This document shows, piece by piece, positions 4,973 to 7,602 of a stretch of 7,602 bases of DNA (position 1 is the stretch's first letter; the number at the start of each line of letters is the position of its first letter). The stretch covers positions 1 through 7,602 of the forward strand of contig JAHFNN010000042.1 of NCBI GenBank assembly GCA_023267315.1. The letters run 5' to 3'. Both the position numbers and the translations under genes were made by a program. This DNA is from Candidatus Nomurabacteria bacterium (GTDB lineage: Bacteria > Patescibacteriota > Minisyncoccia > Phycocordibacterales > UBA9973). The notes under the pieces are model-generated. The model saw only the letters and a program-made list of their open reading frames with translations. It searched no databases and had not been told where the DNA came from.

Positions 4973-5854
4973 ATGCCATGGTATATATTCGGTCTTGGAA
5001 GTGCACTTATTTCTGCATTCGGAAGTATAGTTGAAAAGAAAATGCTTGTTCGCAATTCCCCTGCTACCTATGCAGTTACTTATGCTTTTCTCAACTTTTG
5101 TTTTGGGTTACCGCTTATTTTTTTCACTGATTTTACGACAATTACTCCGTACGCGATATTCATCATGTATTTAACCACGCTGGGATCTTCGATCGGATTC
5201 ATATGTGTGGTAGAAGCAACAAAATATATGGAAGTCAGCGAAGTATCAGTACTGTTGCTTCTCGATCCTGGTGTCACTGCTCTATTAGGAGGAGTAATGC
5301 TTGGAGAATTTTTTAGTTGGAATGCAATGGGCGGCATCATATTGCTCATCATTGGTGTCTACATCGCTCGACTTCGCGGCCACCATGGATTATTCGATCC
5401 ACTTAAAAGAATTTTTAAATCAAAATATGTACAGATCGTACTTTTTGGAATACTTGCATACGCAATAGGTTCTCAATTTGGTCGTTTTGCTATTCATGGA
5501 CTCAAAGTACCGATACTTACTTTTTTATTTTTCCTGCAAACAGGATTATTCTTGAATATTTTTCTCTGGGATATACTTCGACCACGAAAAAGCTCATTCA
5601 AAACTGGAAAGCTCACTGCAAAAGAACTCTTGACCCTTTCAGGAGTTTCGATACTTACCATCGCATCACGTCTCATGCAAATACAGGCAACGCGGATGGT
5701 GTACGCGGCGTTTGTGACTGCAACAAAAAATACTTCAGCATTTTTTGTTGAATTATTTGCGGGGAGATTTATGGGTGAAAAAAATATCGGTAGAAAAATT
5801 ATTGGAACCTGTGTTATGATCGCTGGAACAATTATTATCATTTATTCTTCGTAA
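4973..5854 (+). CDS. EamA/DMT-superfamily transporter
   Basis: An integral membrane protein of 293 aa with about ten hydrophobic helices (roughly 3-20, 33-51, 60-80, 90-110, 117-133, 153-170, 179-199, 218-236, 243-265, 274-291). This is the 5+5 inverted-repeat layout of the drug/metabolite transporter superfamily. The conserved second half of each EamA repeat is visible: residues 84-133 (KYMEVSEVSVLLLLDPGVTA, then GGVMLGE and a final helix) and residues 239-291 (ATRMVYAAFVTATKN, then FAGRFMGEK and a final helix). Substrate cannot be assigned; relatives move amino acids, nucleotide sugars and other metabolites. The first helix begins at residue 3, so the ATG at 4973 is needed although it has essentially no leader. 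The gene is divergent from ddl, ends with tandem TAA TAA, and overlaps the convergent uvrC-like gene by 17 nt. Confidence 0.9.
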   Translation: MPWYIFGLGSALISAFGSIVEKKMLVRNSPATYAVTYAFLNFCFGLPLIFFTDFTTITPYAIFIMYLTTLGSSIGFICVVEATKYMEVSEVSVLLLLDPGVTALLGGVMLGEFFSWNAMGGIILLIIGVYIARLRGHHGLFDPLKRIFKSKYVQIVLFGILAYAIGSQFGRFAIHGLKVPILTFLFFLQTGLFLNIFLWDILRPRKSSFKTGKLTAKELLTLSGVSILTIASRLMQIQATRMVYAAFVTATKNTSAFFVELFAGRFMGEKNIGRKIIGTCVMIAGTIIIIYSS

Positions 5855-7076
5855 TAAAGTTCTCTGAACGTTTTTGTTTGTGGAACGTAATTGCAAAGCG
5901 ATGCGCTTCATTGTTTGCAAGAATAATCGACTTCTGATGAGCCTTGGCGAGCTTTGCATCCCCTAAAACCTCTCGTGCCTTATGACGATCGTCTTTTACC
6001 ACTGAAACAACTGGAATTGGAAGCTGGTATCGTTGTAAAACTTTTTCCGCCACATTGATTTGTGCAACCCCACCATCAATAACAACAAGGTTAGGCATTC
6101 CCCATTCAGTATGACGGAAACGACGTGAAAGAATTTCTTCGAGAGCCCCAGTATCATTTGCTCCTGATTGAGTTCGAATGATGAATTTACGATATTCATT
6201 TTTATCAGGTTGCCCATCTACAACAACTGTCATAACACCGACCATGTTCTTCCCGCTCATATGTGCGATATCATAGGCTTCAATACGGTATGAGTCTTCT
6301 GTTATTTTTGAAAATTGTTGCTCATTCTTTAAAAGCGCAACATCATTAATATGCCCGAGTGCAAAGAGTTGATTGCGCACCCTACCAGCTTCTTCAAATC
6401 TTTTTGCCTTTGCTAAGGATTTCATCTCTTTTTCAAGCGATGTAAGTATTTGTTTTTTCTTTCCTTCAAAAAAGAGCTTTATGTGCTTTAGATTATTTTT
6501 GTATATCGCAGTAGCTTCCTCGTTCGAGAAATCTGGTGCGAGTCCCAACTGACGATAAAATTCATAATTGTCTCTTTTTGATGAACTGGTATCCACAAAT
6601 GGAAATATACGTCTAATAATTTTCATTGCTTCACGAAGCTGACCACCGTTAGTAAACGGGCCAAAGATAGCTTGCAGATCATATTCATTCGAGCGTGAAT
6701 TTTTCAGATCAATATTTTTTCCACGAATGACGATGACTTGAGGAATCTGCTCTTTTGTTATACAAACATAATTCCAACTCTTATCGTCCTTCTCACGGGT
6801 ATTGTAGTAGGGCTGATGTTTTTTTATGAGTGATGCTTCAAGGATGAGCGCTTCGAGTACGGAGTCTGTCTCTTGCCACTTGATTGTGGAAGCCTTAAAT
6901 ACCATATCAACGATAAGTGGGCCACGAGTTTCGATAAGGTCATTGGCAAAATAACTTTTTACCCTATCGCGAAGTGAAGTTGCTTTACCGATGTACAAAA
7001 TAGTCTTTCCTTTTTGAAAGAAATAGACACCTGGTTTAGCAGGAAGCTTTATATTCTTGAGCGTATTTTTTTTCAC
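5838..7076 (-). CDS. uvrC: UvrC-like excinuclease subunit lacking the C-terminal HhH region
   Basis: UvrC makes both incisions around damage handed over by UvrB in nucleotide excision repair. Domains in order: N-terminal GIY-YIG nuclease (about 12-92; GVYFF 16-20, LYIG 27-30, Arg38, Glu80, Tyr-Asn 91-92), UvrBC coiled-coil motif (about 207-240; LEKEMKSLAKAKRFEEAGRVRNQ), and the RNase H-like 5' nuclease (about 264-403; YDIAH 268-272, VIDGG 332-336 with Asp334, EAHRFAITFHKQKR 390-403). Both nuclease centres look intact. Length is 412 aa against about 600 usually: the protein stops nine residues after HKQKR, just where tandem helix-hairpin-helix motifs normally follow. The GTG at 7076 is the only usable start before the GIY-YIG fold. 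A promoter (7083-7111) would start transcription at that GTG. The 3' end overlaps the transporter gene by 17 nt. Confidence 0.92.
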   Translation of the reverse strand: MKKNTLKNIKLPAKPGVYFFQKGKTILYIGKATSLRDRVKSYFANDLIETRGPLIVDMVFKASTIKWQETDSVLEALILEASLIKKHQPYYNTREKDDKSWNYVCITKEQIPQVIVIRGKNIDLKNSRSNEYDLQAIFGPFTNGGQLREAMKIIRRIFPFVDTSSSKRDNYEFYRQLGLAPDFSNEEATAIYKNNLKHIKLFFEGKKKQILTSLEKEMKSLAKAKRFEEAGRVRNQLFALGHINDVALLKNEQQFSKITEDSYRIEAYDIAHMSGKNMVGVMTVVVDGQPDKNEYRKFIIRTQSGANDTGALEEILSRRFRHTEWGMPNLVVIDGGVAQINVAEKVLQRYQLPIPVVSVVKDDRHKAREVLGDAKLAKAHQKSIILANNEAHRFAITFHKQKRSENFITKNK

Positions 7077-7082
7077 ACAGGT

Positions 7083-7111
7083 ACTATACAGCGAGAGATG
7101 ATATTAGTAAA
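7083..7111 (-). promoter_or_regulatory. Promoter of the uvrC-like gene
   Basis: Minus strand: TTTACT (7106-7111), a 17-bp spacer, then TATAGT (7083-7088). Standard spacing places +1 at about 7076, the G of the GTG start, so the mRNA would be leaderless. The promoter lies in the 41-nt gap after the upstream gene, where I see no terminator hairpin. Confidence 0.6.
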
Positions 7112-7117
7112 TTCCCC

Positions 7118-7602
7118 CTACACCCCCCACGTCCCTCGTATCGTCCCCTTCTCTACGACAAACTCTTTCGACGTAAACACTTTGGCATAGGTTCCATCAG
7201 GTTGTTTCTCTTCAATGGTAACGATATAGGTGCCATTTGGAATGAGACAGTAGAACTTACCAGTCTCGGTGGTAACTTTGTGGATGACTTCGTTACCCAT
7301 GGTGGCAGAGAAGACACGGATGATGGCACCTGCGAGTGGTTGACCGGTGTCTTTTTTCACAATGGTACCTAACTTTGAGAGTGAGACACCCACTTCCTTG
7401 CCGATGAGTAGTGCAATGTAGATACCGAAGACGACGATGTTGTAGATGTTTGGTGAGACGATGAAGGCAACGAGTGAGACGATGATACCGATACCGAAGA
7501 GAATGTCAGAGACACGGTTGAAGATGATGACGCGATGTTCATACGCTTGGGCGATTGCTTCTTCGTGCTTTCTGACTTCATCTTGGTTGAAGATGATTGG
7601 AT
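7118..7602 (-). CDS. Membrane protein with CarboxypepD_reg-like domain, 5' end beyond the window
   Basis: The frame ending at the TAG at 7118 stays open to the window edge, giving 160 visible residues. The true start lies upstream of the window. A GTG at 7393 is only an internal Val codon: starting there would cut off two membrane helices. Order of parts: a charged, probably helical segment (visible residues 1-30), two hydrophobic helices (about 32-49 and 51-67; SDILFGIGIIVSLVAFIV and NIVVFGIYIALLIG), then a beta-sandwich repeat resembling carboxypeptidase regulatory-like/DUF4198-type domains (about 78-145; GTIVKKDTGQPLAGAIIRVF, TTETGKFYCLIPNGTYIVTIE). Such domains usually mediate binding or structure at the cell surface. 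Codon choice differs from the rest of the window: Ile is nearly always ATC, and GTC, TTC and AAC dominate. This suggests high expression or different ancestry. Exact function is unknown. Confidence 0.8.
   Translation of the reverse strand, partial: PIIFNQDEVRKHEEAIAQAYEHRVIIFNRVSDILFGIGIIVSLVAFIVSPNIYNIVVFGIYIALLIGKEVGVSLSKLGTIVKKDTGQPLAGAIIRVFSATMGNEVIHKVTTETGKFYCLIPNGTYIVTIEEKQPDGTYAKVFTSKEFVVEKGTIRGTWGV

Noticed and set aside
4893..5006. N-terminal extension of ddl from an ATG at 5006 (370 aa)
   Set aside because: The added 38 residues precede the normal Ddl N-terminus (MIRVGVVRGG) and would overlap the promoter and start of the divergent transporter gene.
7118..7393. A 91-aa protein starting at GTG 7393
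   Set aside because: The same frame is open to the window edge and encodes two membrane helices upstream; the GTG is an internal Val codon of a longer gene.
7369..7581. Ser/Thr-rich minus-strand ORF overlapping the edge gene
   Set aside because: It is an out-of-frame reading of the ATC/GTC-rich membrane protein gene; the Ser-rich composition comes from the frame shift.
1..7602. CRISPR arrays, insertion sequences or a defence island
   Set aside because: No spaced direct repeats, transposase, integrase or recognised defence protein can be seen.

Overview
The window is AT-rich, gene-dense bacterial DNA from what is probably a small, reduced genome. I suspect a Patescibacteria/CPR lineage (Parcubacteria-like). 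The hints are short or domain-trimmed versions of housekeeping proteins (an M24 peptidase without its N-terminal domain, a UvrC without its C-terminal HhH region), no recognisable Shine-Dalgarno sequence before any start I could examine, very short or absent 5' leaders, tail-to-tail overlapping genes, and a membrane protein carrying a carboxypeptidase-regulatory-like domain. This placement is inference; there is no rRNA or marker protein to confirm it. TGA, TAA and TAG all act as stops.

Layout. 8-760 (+): ATPase of a nitrate/sulfonate/taurine-type ABC importer. 750-1493 (-): M24 Xaa-Pro-peptidase-like protein, overlapping the ABC gene tail to tail. 1585-2163 (-) and 2299-2877 (-): two tandem YqgE/AlgH (DUF179) paralogues of identical length (192 aa), each with its own promoter and its own strong hairpin terminator. 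2993-3065 (+): tRNA-Ala(UGC) with promoter and terminator. About 3104-3345: a gene-free stretch with several perfect hairpins, a second terminator-like hairpin and a 23-bp imperfect palindrome ending 10 nt before the next gene. 3346-3837 (+): unrecognised 163-aa protein. 3894-4892 (-): D-alanine-D-alanine ligase. 4973-5854 (+): EamA/DMT-family ten-helix transporter. 5838-7076 (-): UvrC-like nuclease ending before the HhH region. 7118-7602 (-): 3' part of a membrane protein with a CarboxypepD_reg-like domain, running off the window.

The genes do not form one pathway. They are mostly single-gene transcription units in alternating orientation, covering transport, peptide turnover, cell-wall precursor synthesis, DNA repair and translation. 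The least explained parts are the structured non-coding block and palindrome at 3104-3335 with the orphan gene behind it, and the duplicated AlgH pair. Two genes (the DMT transporter and uvrC) have promoters placed so that transcription would start at or within a nucleotide or two of the start codon, suggesting leaderless mRNAs.
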